DNA from: Austropuccinia psidii
Taxonomy: Eukaryota > Basidiomycota > Pucciniomycetes > Pucciniales > Sphaerophragmiaceae
Direction: 5' to 3'
Length of the DNA stretch: 64,000 nt
Assembly (NCBI GenBank): GCA_023105745.1
Contig: JALGQZ010000015.1
Span: forward strand, 2,358,999-2,422,998
The translations under genes were made by a program, and so were the position numbers. Under the pieces are notes generated by a model that worked only from the letters and a program-made list of their open reading frames with translations, ran no database searches and had not been told where the DNA came from. Of the stretch, positions 23,844 through 32,849 are shown in pieces. Within the stretch, counting starts at the first letter, position 1. Every line of letters starts with the position of its first letter.

Positions 23844-25970
23844 TGCACCATATCTGGCCTCTGTTGGTTTGATTTATCTTGAGATATAACAAATTGGTCC
23901 CTCTGCAGGTTTGTCATCAATAATTTGGACTTGATGTAGGGCTGCCCCTAATCCATCCCCACATGAATCAATGTACAGTTTAAAAGGAATATTCCAGTCA
24001 GGCATGAGGAGTAAAGGTGCTTCTGTAAGCACTTTATCTATCTTCTCATAAGCTTTAATTCTCTCCTGTGTCATTTCAAATACAGTTTGTTGATCACATA
24101 TTCTATATAGTGACTTGGCTAGAACTGCTAACACTGCTGCTACTTTATTTTTGTCAATACCCAACCTTAAACCAGAAACAACATGTCCTAATGCTTTGAG
24201 TTCTTCAAAACCAAAATTGCATTTCTTAAGTGAAATTTTCATGTTCACTTCTGCAACCTTGTGAAGTACCCTTGCAAGTCTTTCAAGGTGTAAGGACCAA
24301 GAATCAGAACATATGATAATATCATCAATATAATTGATAAGCCATCCTTCAGACAATTCTGTGGGAATGATGGTATTAATCATTCTTTGATAATGGGATG
24401 GAGAATTTTTAATGCCAAATGGCATTCTAAGATACTCATAGATACCACAGTGAGTGATAATTCTACGTAATTTCTTAGCTTTAGGCATCAAAACGTTTTG
24501 ATGGAAGCCTTTCAATGCATCCATTGATGTTATATACTTGGCTTTAGACAATTGAGTCAAGGCTTCTTGAATTCTAGGGATTGGATACCTATCTGGAACT
24601 GTGTAGGTATTCAATGCTCTGAAATCTCCAACCATTCATGACTTATCATTATTCCAGGAAATAATAACAGGTGTTGTCACTTCAACTTCCTCATTATGGC
24701 CTATTTTCCTTAGTACACCAACTTGGATTAACTCCTGGGTATGTTTTTCCAAGGCTTCTCTAGCCCTGGGACTAGCTGGATAAGCTGGTCTCCTAACTAT
24801 TGGAGGATATGGTCTGTCAATATTAAGAGTAATATCAACTTCATGTCCCTTTATAGCACCTAATAGTTCATTATCAGAGGCAAATGCATTATTGTATTTG
24901 TATAACACATTAATAAGTTCATTCCTCATTTTTGGTGACAATGATGGATTAATTTGTGCTTCAACAAGTTGATTAGACACAAATTCCTCCTTATAAGTAT
25001 CAGTTTTAGAAGATACTATTGATATTTGTTTTGGCATATTTGAAAAAGCAAATTTTTGTCTTTTGTTCTCTCCAATTGTGCAATATCTGTCTTTATGGTT
25101 ATTGATTTCAATACCATAAATATTCAAGTAATCATTTCCAAAGATGATACGCTGAGATGTGCAATTGTCTATCACCACAATCTCAGTTTTCACTCTTATT
25201 CTTCCTGCAGGGTGTGGAAATACAAGATTAGTGTCTAATATACCCAAGGGGTACATATTGTTACTGGCACTACTAAATTGCACACCTTCTATTGGTAATA
25301 GATGGTTTTTCCATTCAGGAAGTATAACTTGGAGATAATCTTTGCCCACACAAGTGCAAAATTCCCCCGTATCTAAATTGACTTTAGCTTCCATATCATT
25401 CAACAAAACTGGTGTGATACAGGATGCTCCAGCAGTATAACCTTTTCCTATAGCAGGTTTGGTCTTACAGATCCTGGCATCCTGGATATTGATCAGGTTG
25501 TAGCAATCTTCACTGTACTGTGGTAAGTGGGTGTGGACTTCTGTGACCTCAAAGAAAGCTGTGATGTTTTCAATGGGATAGTCCTCTACTGGTGTGTCTT
25601 CAGAGATTGCAGAATCTTGATCAGATTCTTCTTTCTCTTCAGTACAATGAACTTCTTCAATGACTTGACCTTCATTGATTTTTGTCTCTTTGGTGCAAGT
25701 GTTTGCTAAATATGAAGTACTTCCAAATTTAAGACACTTCAAGACAGGTTTTTGTGGTCTTCTGTCCTCTCTGGGAATTTTGGAAAACATCTGGGATTCC
25801 ATAGGGATTTTAGTCCAAGTTTTCCCAATGATTGTCCTGGTAATGATATCTTCCATTGCATTAATGTAGTCCTCTGTTGAACAGGGTTCCACACATCTGC
25901 TTTTGATAGCATGTTCCAGTTCTCCTCCACACTTTCTTGATATTTTCATATTAATCATAGTGTCAGACAT
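23844..25970 (-). pseudogene. C-left pol: zinc knuckle, protease, RT, start of RNase H
   Basis: Two long minus-strand frames in register. 24636-25970 (444 codons) runs from the capsid end ('[26 protein letters not shown]') through a damaged zinc knuckle (second Cys and the His replaced: 'CLKFGSTSYLANTC') and an acidic linker to the protease. Protease motif is D-T-G-E, where relatives have D-T-G-A. It ends with an in-frame TGA after 'NNDKS' where C-right has Arg. 23874-24635 (253 codons) carries RT with 'MPFGIKN', catalytic '[10 protein letters not shown]' and 'LGHVVSGL', reaching RNase H ('[12 protein letters not shown]'). A gap between 'KVAAVL' and 'AKSLYR' removes the 'SFLGFA' segment. It is cut by the B' solo LTR. 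Confidence 0.85.
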
Positions 25971-26054
25971 ATCTGGGTGTAGAGCAGATAATCTGTCTTT
26001 CTGCTTGAAGAACCAAGTAAGTGGTTTATCTTTCTCTGAGTTAAAAATGGCATT

Positions 26055-27209
26055 TTAAAAAGCATTTTCCATTTTAAACCTCCAAGAATTGTTGGCCCAT
26101 TTGTTAATCACTTCAGACTTCCACCAAGACCAATAACGTTTCCCATGATCCATTCTCATCTTGTAATACCATTTCTTTTCAGCTCTGGTAAACAGAGAGT
26201 GGAATTTTCCCACTATGATTTCATCAGGTATATGAAAGTCTTCTTGCAACATATCAATAGTCCTAATGAACTCACTATGGTTGTATTCACCTTCACCAGA
26301 GAATTTCAGCCATTCTTCTAATTTGGGAATATCTTTTGCAGAGATAACATTTTCTCCTAAGAATGGGGTCAAACTTCCTTTGACAGAAAGTTTTTCTTCA
26401 GTCAAAGGTGTAGAATTTCTTGGCATATGTGGTACATAATTTGTATGAATTTGTTCTACATTTGCAATGATTTCATTCTTTAACTTCTGCCTTTCACTGT
26501 CACTTTTTGCTAAATGTGTAGCAAACTGATTGGTATTTTCAACTATTTCTAATACATGATCTTTTAGAATTTTAAGTTGATCATTCATTTTAAAAATGTG
26601 AAGATCTTCCATTTCATTAATCTGAACCTGATATGTCCTTTCAATTCTGTTACATGTATTAATAATTGAATCAATTCTGGCATTTTCCACTTGATACCAT
26701 TCAGTATATCTTTTTTCATTTCTTTTTAATTCACTTATGTCTGATGTAAGTTTATTTATCTTTGCATCAAATTTACCAAGAGCTACATGAATATCAGATT
26801 GAACAAAATGTATCTGATCTATTATTTCTTTGAAAAAGTTCTGTTCATCCTTTCCTGCTCTTTGGCTGTGAATTCCATCAAATTCCTGGCCCTGTTGAGT
26901 ACACTGTCCATGGCTGAAGGCTACAATTTGGGGATCCTGTACCCTTGTGGGTAACGTCTGTGCCGATTGGCTTTGCCTTTTCCCTTGCTTTGATGGTTCT
27001 TGGGACCTCTCTGCTTCTTCTGAGGTCCTTTGGGCTTGTCTTTGGACACTTCTGGAGCTGGTTTGGAGCTGGTAGACGCCACTGGGGCCTCTGTCTCCAA
27101 AGCTGGAGTCATTTCCAACTCTTTCTTCTGGTCTATGGATAAAACAATTTGGTTCTTCAACCAATTCTTTATCTTTTTGACCTTGTCTTTGAAAGACAAG
27201 GGGCTCCAA
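26055..27209 (-). CDS. C-left gag (coiled coil and capsid), ends at shared TAA
   Basis: A 384-codon minus-strand frame. Residues about 1-125 are Gln/Ser/Arg-rich and overlap the alternative frame 26921-27274. Residues about 125-270 form a coiled-coil-like stretch. The capsid signature '[23 protein letters not shown]' is near residue 310, followed by 'KKWYYKMRMDHGKRYWSWWKSEVINKWANNSWRFK'. The frame stops at TAA 26055-26057, and pol continues in the same frame beyond it. C-right has the same TAA at the homologous codon (58644-58646). Element A has Glu there. Likely product is the structural Gag of the particle. Confidence 0.72.
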   Translation of the reverse strand: MEPLVFQRQGQKDKELVEEPNCFIHRPEERVGNDSSFGDRGPSGVYQLQTSSRSVQRQAQRTSEEAERSQEPSKQGKRQSQSAQTLPTRVQDPQIVAFSHGQCTQQGQEFDGIHSQRAGKDEQNFFKEIIDQIHFVQSDIHVALGKFDAKINKLTSDISELKRNEKRYTEWYQVENARIDSIINTCNRIERTYQVQINEMEDLHIFKMNDQLKILKDHVLEIVENTNQFATHLAKSDSERQKLKNEIIANVEQIHTNYVPHMPRNSTPLTEEKLSVKGSLTPFLGENVISAKDIPKLEEWLKFSGEGEYNHSEFIRTIDMLQEDFHIPDEIIVGKFHSLFTRAEKKWYYKMRMDHGKRYWSWWKSEVINKWANNSWRFKMENAF

Positions 27210-27274
27210 CCTCCTAAGAGTTCTATGGTCTTCTCCTTACCCAGAAAGCTCTTGATGTGTAAGTAAGAGTTCAT
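26921..27274 (-). CDS. C-left alternative-frame gag ORF
   Basis: A 117-codon frame overlapping the start of the 26055-27209 frame in another register. It shares with the small ORFs of elements A and D a pattern of 'FLGKEK', 'GGWSP', 'KDKVKKIKNWL', 'EAPVASTS' and a Lys-rich tail. Compared with C-right (57459-57913), most differences I checked are silent here but change residues in the longer frame. The opening continues upstream of the first Met ('KEEEWEI'). It ends at a TAG after 'IPKL', where C-right has Glu. Probably the constrained frame of this region. Function unknown; the basic tail suggests nucleic-acid binding. Confidence 0.6.
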   Translation of the reverse strand: MNSYLHIKSFLGKEKTIELLGGWSPLSFKDKVKKIKNWLKNQIVLSIDQKKELEMTPALETEAPVASTSSKPAPEVSKDKPKGPQKKQRGPKNHQSKGKGKANRHRRYPQGYRIPKL

Positions 27275-27606
27275 GGCCCCCTGCCAAAGGCTTGGGCATA
27301 TTTCCCACTCCTCTTCTTTGGCTTCTCTGAACCAAATTTTTGTATTGGCATTGATATATTTCTATTGCTGCCACTTAAAAAAGGTTCAGCCCTGGAAATA
27401 TTATCATGAATCAGTTCAGGCTCAGAATTCACGTCAAAATCTGTGGGTACAGACCTTGGGCAATGGGGGGCAACTCTGGCATCCTCCAAATGTGTCTTTC
27501 TTGAGGAAGACTTGGCACTTCTGGATTTGGTCTTTCCTCTTCCTTGTCCACATCCATCTGGTTGGACTGAATAGTTGCTTCTATTTCTGGTATGCACCAT
27601 TTGCAT
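27271..27606 (-). pseudogene. C-left N-terminal gag-pol frame segment
   Basis: A 111-codon minus-strand frame starting 'MQMVHTRNRSNYSVQPDG' and containing 'SEPELIHDN' and 'GSNRNIS'. It matches C-right 55278-55620 and, more weakly, the first 100 residues of the 1793-codon frame in element A ('SEPELEL', 'SNSNR'). It shifts out of register near 27330 compared with C-right, so it no longer joins the gag frame downstream. The same DNA is also open in a second register (27429-27586), which is the one expected after removal of the candidate intron. Confidence 0.55.
27429..27586 (-). CDS. C-left candidate second exon of small leader ORF
   Basis: Minus-strand frame, about 52 codons, starting directly after a candidate acceptor TACCAG and ending at TGA 27429-27431. 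It contains 'QSNQMDVDKEEERPNPEVP'. Element A has an analogous acidic, Pro-rich segment at 45067-45221 ending in a stop. Joined to exon 27652-27810, both copies of C and the A element would give a small acidic protein of about 100 residues. This is inference from splice-site positions and frame, with no RNA evidence. Confidence 0.4.
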
Positions 27607-27651
27607 GTCAATTCAAAGATACAAAAGTTAAAATATAAGATAAACACACAC
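27587..27651 (-). other. Candidate 65-bp intron in C-left leader
   Basis: Minus strand: donor AAAAG|GTGTGTG, acceptor GTGCATACCAG|A. C-right has an aligned 65-bp segment at 55233-55297 with the same borders, and element A an 86-bp one at 45222-45307 with donor GAAG|GTGAGC and acceptor ACTACCAG. The length fits fungal introns. Confidence 0.42.
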
Positions 27652-27810
27652 CTTTTGGTGGTAATTTATTCTTTTCTGAGTTAAATAAGGTGCCTCTTTT
27701 AGCAATTTGCACCTCAATAGTGTCTTCAGATTCTGCTTCTGAAGATTCTGGACTAGTGATATATCTTTGACTGAGTCTGTTGCCAGCTGCACAGTATTTG
27801 ATTAAAGACA
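27652..27810 (-). CDS. C-left candidate first exon of small leader ORF
   Basis: Minus-strand open stretch of about 53 codons preceded by a strong acceptor-like TTTTTTTCTAG (27811-27821). It contains 'KYCAAGNRLSQRYITSPES' and 'DTIEVQIAKRGTLF'. C-right keeps the same peptide at 55089-55232 with one nonsense change and a small deletion. The preceding exon, if any, would lie in the leader or LTR; I cannot place its donor. Function unknown. Confidence 0.38.
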
Positions 27811-27821
27811 CTAGAAAAAAA

Positions 27822-28191
27822 TTATAAAAGAGAAAAATTATTTTGTTATACTTTTTTTTGAAATATTTTCAAAGATTTTTTATAAGTTTTATATTTTTTA
27901 ATATTAAAAAAATTATTCTTTTTAAAGAAAAAATAAAATAAAATTTAAGATTTTGAATGAAAATTAATTCAGAGTAACTCAAAGAATAATTTTATGCGCT
28001 TTTGGGATGTGAAAAAGCCACGTGTGTAACAGTATAAAATTAAACCAAATTCCTCAATGAAAAAGATTTCCAAAACAATTTCAAAAATAAAGATTATTTC
28101 AACTTTACAATGAAAGAACAAAATATTATTAAATTAATATATTTTAGAACTTAAAAATACATTAATTAAGGTCACAAGGTTCAAAAAAGAT
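27822..28191 (-). other. C-left 5' leader
   Basis: A/T-rich untranslated leader between primer site and first open stretch. It holds the block GGATGTGAAAAAGCCACGTG (28006-28025), also present with few changes in element A (45784-45815), A2 (17631-17660) and C-right (54883-54915, opposite strand). No gene seen. Confidence 0.6.
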
Positions 28192-28206
28192 GGCCAGGCC
28201 CCCAAA
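28192..28206 (-). other. Primer-binding site of C-left
   Basis: Minus strand reads TTTGGGGGCCTGGCC directly after the LTR end. Identical to the site in elements A, B and C-right. TGGGGGC after a two-base spacer also begins the well-known tRNA-Pro primer site of murine leukaemia virus, so a tRNA-Pro primer is a reasonable guess. Confidence 0.7.
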
Positions 28207-28769
28207 TTTAAGATGTGACTATGAAACTGATGATAATATTACTATTAATCAACAGTACTATGTCTGTTCTTATGAACTATAGTAATTAAATATTATTATA
28301 ACAACAATTAAATAATTAAATAATTATTTCTTTCACGTGTTAAACACTACTAGTGATTTTAACAGTGAGCAGTAATTGTCTACAAGAATCAATTACAAGA
28401 AGATTTTAATAACAAAACTTCTTTTATTTAAATAATAAAATTATTTTAATATATAATTATCTTTTACAAGAATTATTATAAATATAATTATTGAAGAAAA
28501 CTAATTATTTAGAGAAAAAAATTAAGAATTAAGGATAAAGCACTCACTAACATTCCAAAGAGCTTATTGAAAGATAAGATAGAGAGATTTGATGTAGAAT
28601 TGTGGATTTAAGGGATCAAATGTATTTATAACAGTATTACAACAATATATAGTTGGATTCTATGATTTCACGTCTTTCTTTTTGATTCTGAAAGAATTAT
28701 AACACTTAAAAATAGCTTTAACTAATACTTACTTGTTGGTAACAATGATTTAAATGATAATAAGATGAT
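28207..28769 (-). repeat. C-left 5' LTR, first part
   Basis: 563 bp up to the insertion of element B. Together with 50138-51495 (after removing the duplicated ATGAT) the LTR is 1921 bp, exactly the length of the C-right LTR 52687-54607. The sense end is eroded (TTTAAGATG instead of TGTAAGATG on the plus strand). Confidence 0.9.
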
Positions 28770-29745
28770 TGTCAGCCTGTGACTCAAAACCAGAGCACAA
28801 GCATGACAGCCAAAATACCATAAATCAATGGTATAGCCAAAATACCACCAAAACATGGAACTGAGCCAAATTAGCTCAAAAGGTATCAAAAGAAAAAGGA
28901 AACTCACCTCTTTCTGAAAATATAAGTCCCATCACCATAGGACAAGAAATAACAAAGTTATTCCTGCTCAAAGTTATTGCTGAGCATAAACCTTAATTTT
29001 CACCTCTCATCTAAAATCTAGAAGGAGAGGCTTAACCCCATCAAATGGGTATTCAAAATAAAGCTCTAAGCCAGGGCTATCTAATGGTGCTAACCAAACT
29101 GAGCTAGCACCAGTATTACTTGAGTTATGGTCAAATTCAAACCAAATAAGGGTGAACAAAACATTCACCTCTCATCTAACTTTTACAGTTTTAGTGTGAG
29201 ATACTTAAAGTGGGGTATTTTTGGAAAGAGCACAATCAGGGCTATCTGATGGTGCCATCCATTTCCTCATAACTCAACTACAACAGAAGTTATTGGCCAA
29301 GCAAGCTTAATACAGCTTTTGGCCAGACCACGCCAATATATAAAAATACTTGTACATGGGATAACTTTGTCATATTTAATGATAACCATGTCACGTTGGG
29401 TACCATTGTGTAGAGCTCATACAGAGCTATTCAATGAACCAACCTTGAGCTTGATATCTCAAAAACTGACAGAGTTATGACCATTTTAAGGTCAAAATCC
29501 CACCTGCTGTCAGATACAGCCTTACCATGGGATAATATCCCATAACCATGAATATGAGGTGTCAAATAGACGAAGAGGCATGTTTTTACTTCAATACCTC
29601 ATATGTCAGTCAATACTGGGGTCCCATACAGTTTCTGTACAGCATTCTACGCGTCATACATGTCAGAATCAGGCTGTGAGGTCCCCAGACAAAAATCTTC
29701 ACCCTGTATTGGTGAAAACTGCCCAGATGTGGTTTCAAAGCCACA
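28770..29745 (+). repeat. Element B outer 5' LTR copy, truncated in a hairpin
   Basis: The first 976 bp of the B LTR, starting TGTCAGCCTGTGACTC. It ends in the right arm of the internal hairpin ('AAAGCCACAT') and passes without spacer into the start of a second LTR at 29746. At several diagnostic places it agrees with the 3' LTR and not with the second copy, for example 'CTCTTTCTGAA' and 'CAATATATAAAAATAC'. It carries the genuine outer edge of the element. Confidence 0.88.
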
Positions 29746-31185
29746 TGTCAGCCTGTGACTCAAAACCAGAGCACAAGCATGACAGCCAAAATACCATAAA
29801 TCAATGGTATAGCCAAAATACCACCAAAACATGGAACTGAGCCAAATTAGCTCAAAAGATATCAAAAGAAGAGGAAACTCACCTATTCCTGAAAATATAA
29901 GTCCCATCACCATAGGACAAGAAATAACAAAGTTATTCCTGCTCAAAGTCATTGCTGAGCATAAACCTTAATTTTCACCTCTCATCTAAAATCTAGAAGG
30001 AGAGGCTTAACCCCATCAAATGGGTACTCAAAATGAAGCTCTAAGCCAGGGCTATCCAATGGTACCAGCCAAACTGAGCTAGCACCAGTATTACTTGAGT
30101 TATGGTCAAATTCAGACCAAATAAGGGTGAACAAAACATTCACCTCTCATCTAACTTTTACAGTTTTAGTGTGAGATACTTAAAGTGGGGTCTTTTTGGA
30201 AAGAGCACAATCAGGGCTATCTGATGGTGCCATCCATTTCCTCATAACTTAACTACAACAGAAGTTATTGGCCAAACAAGCCCAATACAGCTTTTTGCCC
30301 AAACCACACCAATGTACAAAAATACTTGTACATGGGATAACTTTGTCATATTTAATGCTAACCATGTCAAGTTGGGTACCATTGTGTAGAGCTCATATAG
30401 AGCTATTCAATGAACCAACCTTGAGCTTGATATCTCAAAAACTGACAGAGCTATGGCCATTTTAAGGTCAAAATCCCTCCTGCTGTCATATACAGCCTTA
30501 CCATGGGATAACACCCCATAATCATGAATATGAGGTGTCAAATAGACAAAGAAGCATGTTTTTACTTCAATACCTCATATGTCAGTCAATACTGGGGTCC
30601 CATACAGCTTCTGTACAGCATTCTACGCGTCATACACGTCAGAATCAGGCTGTGAGGTCCCCAGATGAAAATTTTCACCCTGTATTGGTAAAAACTGCCC
30701 AGATGTGGTTTCAAAACCACATCTGAGCCCAATACAGGGTATAAAGGCTGTTTGCAAACCACAAGCCTGTCATAGAGAGTGAAAAATCTTCACTTCCTCT
30801 ACGTGGAAAGGTCTAGCAGCCTTTCCACTTCAATTTTAGGATAAAAGGAGGGCTTTTCACAGCCAAAAGCTTTTCCTCATCCTGCTCTTGAATAACCTAC
30901 GTAGTAAACTGTCAAAAACAGTTTTACTCTTGGTTAAATAATCAGGTATACTCTTAATTTAAAAGTATTGTAGTCTTTATTATTGTAATCCAACAGGTAA
31001 AGCTGCACCCAGGGCTTTCAACAGCGCTCACCACCACTATATCTCTATAGTAAAGCCCTTTAAATCTTAAATTTAATCATTTATTATTAATCTTATCATC
31101 TTTTAAAACCATTTTTACCGTGTCAAAGTCATAGTTAAAGCTTGTAAATACTCATATACACCTTTATCATAGACTCAGCCGGACA
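29746..31185 (+). repeat. Element B inner 5' LTR copy, full length
   Basis: 1440 bp, start TGTCAGCCTGTGACTC, end GACTCAGCCGGACA, followed by the primer site. It is more diverged from the 3' LTR than the outer partial copy is, and it has a 17-bp segment after 'GGGCTTTT' that the 3' LTR lacks. It includes the full hairpin (30677-30740), the CGTCA repeats near 30624-30642 and a TATA-like 'ATAAAAGG' at 30841-30848. Confidence 0.9.
30677..30740 (+). repeat. Long hairpin in B LTR
   Basis: Nested inverted repeat: outer arms ACCCTGTATTGG / CCCAATACAGGGT, inner arms AGATGTGGTTT / AAAACCACATCT. The same structure is at 49641-49704 (3' LTR) and 14544-14607 (solo LTR). The outer 5' LTR copy is broken inside it at 29745. 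Confidence 0.75.
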
Positions 31186-31201
31186 TTTTGGGGGCCTGGC
31201 C
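31186..31201 (+). other. Primer-binding site of element B
   Basis: TTTTGGGGGCCTGGCC directly after the inner 5' LTR. Same core as in A and C. Confidence 0.72.
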
Positions 31202-32114
31202 ATGTTTTTTTTAACTTTTTTGGACCTTACAAGTAAGTCTTTTCTCTTTTTTATGACTTATTAACACATTGTTTTATCTTTTTTAGGCGTAATTTCCATT
31301 TAAATATATATATCTTATATATTTTCATCTTTTTTTATATACTCATATTATAAAAGAGTATTTTTCACGTGGCTAATACCCACTAAAAATAATTATTTTT
31401 GGCGTATTTTGTATATAAAAACACATAAGCCATCAATAATTCCTGTATTCTTGACTGAATAAGGACACCTCTGACTGAAAAACCATCAGTTGAGGCGTGG
31501 ATTAAGTGTATTGTTGACTCAATAACACTTATACAAAACCACTTGTACAGAATACACTTGAAAACCACAGGTGTATCTGTGGGATACTGGCACACAAACA
31601 GTGTGACAGGGTACCAGAAAGCTGTAATTCTGACGTGGAATTGTTGATTCAACCACACTGTCATTATACAGGGGCATACTGTAATAATATACAAGCCCAG
31701 AGGCCATTCTAAGACGTGCAAAACCAGCCTTGTGAGAAGTCTTAACTGACATAAGCCCTCTTTTTACTGTTTTGATTCAGTGGAAGAAAACTACATCCCA
31801 CTTGAAACCGAGTCACAGGCCAACACACCAGTGACACCCTCAGAACCAGAGGTCAGCAAGGGTAAAGGAAAAAGGCTTAGTGAAGGCCTCATTACAGCCA
31901 AGAAGTGGACACCAATAGCCACTCAGAGGAGTAGAAAACCATGAAACTCTGCTTCAATACAAGGTAAACAAACCTTAACCATTTGTACAGGGAAGATTAC
32001 AATTATTAACCCAGTTGTAACCTCCAAAGGCAAACTGCCCAAATCAGCACATAATAAATTTGTACAAGGCACAGTCAAAGGTAAATACCCTAAGAACATA
32101 AAGTTTTTGACTGC
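31202..32114 (+). other. Element B leader
   Basis: Leader with a T-rich first part. A consensus-like donor GTAAGT is at 31233-31238. A convincing acceptor (pyrimidine tract then TTTGATTCAG) ends at 31780. A 548-nt intron is possible though long for a fungus. 31781-31944 is an open stretch ending in TGA, acidic and Pro/Ser-rich then basic ('SEPEVSKGKGKRLSEG'), comparable in position and style to the small leader ORFs of A and C. A further GTAAAC at 31960-31965 could be another donor. Confidence 0.42.
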
Positions 32115-32849
32115 TTGCAAACACTGATATGTCCCCTGCATACCTCAGAGACCTTGGCTTCCAAAGGAACCAGCCAGAGGATAGAGCAGGAATGTCTAGA
32201 ACCAGAAGACCTGAAAGAAGACACATTGGACACAGTGGTGGATGGCAAAACAATGAGGGAGATAATATCAACCTTGCCATTCACACTCCAATTCAACAGA
32301 AACCTCAAACCAGAGGACTGGAAGGATATGGATCAAGTTCTTCAAATCCACCAACTCCTCAAAGATTTGTTTCAATGGAGCATGGACAACAAGAGGTTCA
32401 ACCTAGCAACTCACTGGGCAGAACTGGGATCAAGTTGCCAGAAGATCTGTCTCAAAGAGATAGACTTCAAGGACCTTATGGTAATCACCAAGGGTTGGAA
32501 CCCTACCAGGCAGCACAGACTCCTGGAGGCAAGGGCACAGAGGATAAGGGAGAATCAAGCCACTATCCAAGCTATAGAAGAACAGTTAACCCAGACAGGG
32601 CCTACTCAGATTCCTTCAGGTTCACAAGGAGCAAGCCAAATCAGCTCTCCAGTGGCTTCACACCATTCAGAAACCAGCAGATCAGTGGCCAAGAGTCACC
32701 ATTCTTCACAATTCCAGGAAGTTTCCAGGAGAAGACAAGGCAACAAGGGCAAGAACAAAGCCTCCTTCAACCAGAGGAGGAAAGAGTCAGACCCCATGAT
32801 CCAGAAGCTGTTAGATTTGGTAAAAGAAGTACACAAGAACCAGAAGTAG
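32115..32849 (+). CDS. Element B alternative-frame gag ORF
   Basis: A 244-codon plus-strand frame overlapping the first 240 codons of the long gag-pol frame in another register. It is longer than its counterparts in A, C and D, but keeps 'KGWNP' near residue 125, a Ser/Gln-rich middle with 'SSPVAS' near residue 175, a basic stretch '[19 protein letters not shown]' and a helical C-terminus ('[12 protein letters not shown]') parallel to '[13 protein letters not shown]' in A. Conservation of this layout in four families suggests a real product, possibly the N-terminal Gag. The start codon is uncertain because the leader may be spliced. Confidence 0.6.
   Translation: MQTLICPLHTSETLASKGTSQRIEQECLEPEDLKEDTLDTVVDGKTMREIISTLPFTLQFNRNLKPEDWKDMDQVLQIHQLLKDLFQWSMDNKRFNLATHWAELGSSCQKICLKEIDFKDLMVITKGWNPTRQHRLLEARAQRIRENQATIQAIEEQLTQTGPTQIPSGSQGASQISSPVASHHSETSRSVAKSHHSSQFQEVSRRRQGNKGKNKASFNQRRKESDPMIQKLLDLVKEVHKNQK

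Larger units (their letters stand above)
21461..28769 (-). mobile_element. Element C-left (family C), 3'-truncated, minus strand
   Basis: Minus-strand Gypsy element. The 5' LTR starts at 28207 and is split by element B, with its remainder at 50133-51495. Primer site is 28192-28206, then leader, gag (26055-27606) and pol (23844-25970, continuing at 21461-22341 after a solo LTR). The element ends abruptly inside the integrase at about 21460, joining MULE-derived DNA, so the integrase C-terminus and 3' LTR are missing. Family identity with C-right (52687-61468) is clear along the whole shared length. Several stops make it inactive. Confidence 0.88.

Noticed and set aside
27273..27638. 121-codon ORF on the plus strand over C-left gag start
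   Set aside because: Crosses candidate exon borders of the minus-strand element; no independent support.
28770..31185. Two successive independent insertions of B elements
   Set aside because: The outer copy has no 3' remainder or target duplication at the 29745/29746 junction, and the outer ATGAT pair encloses the entire unit, so a single chimeric insertion is simpler.
31383..31721. 112-codon minus-strand ORF in element B leader
   Set aside because: Antisense to the leader; not shared with other B sequence in the window and no domain seen.
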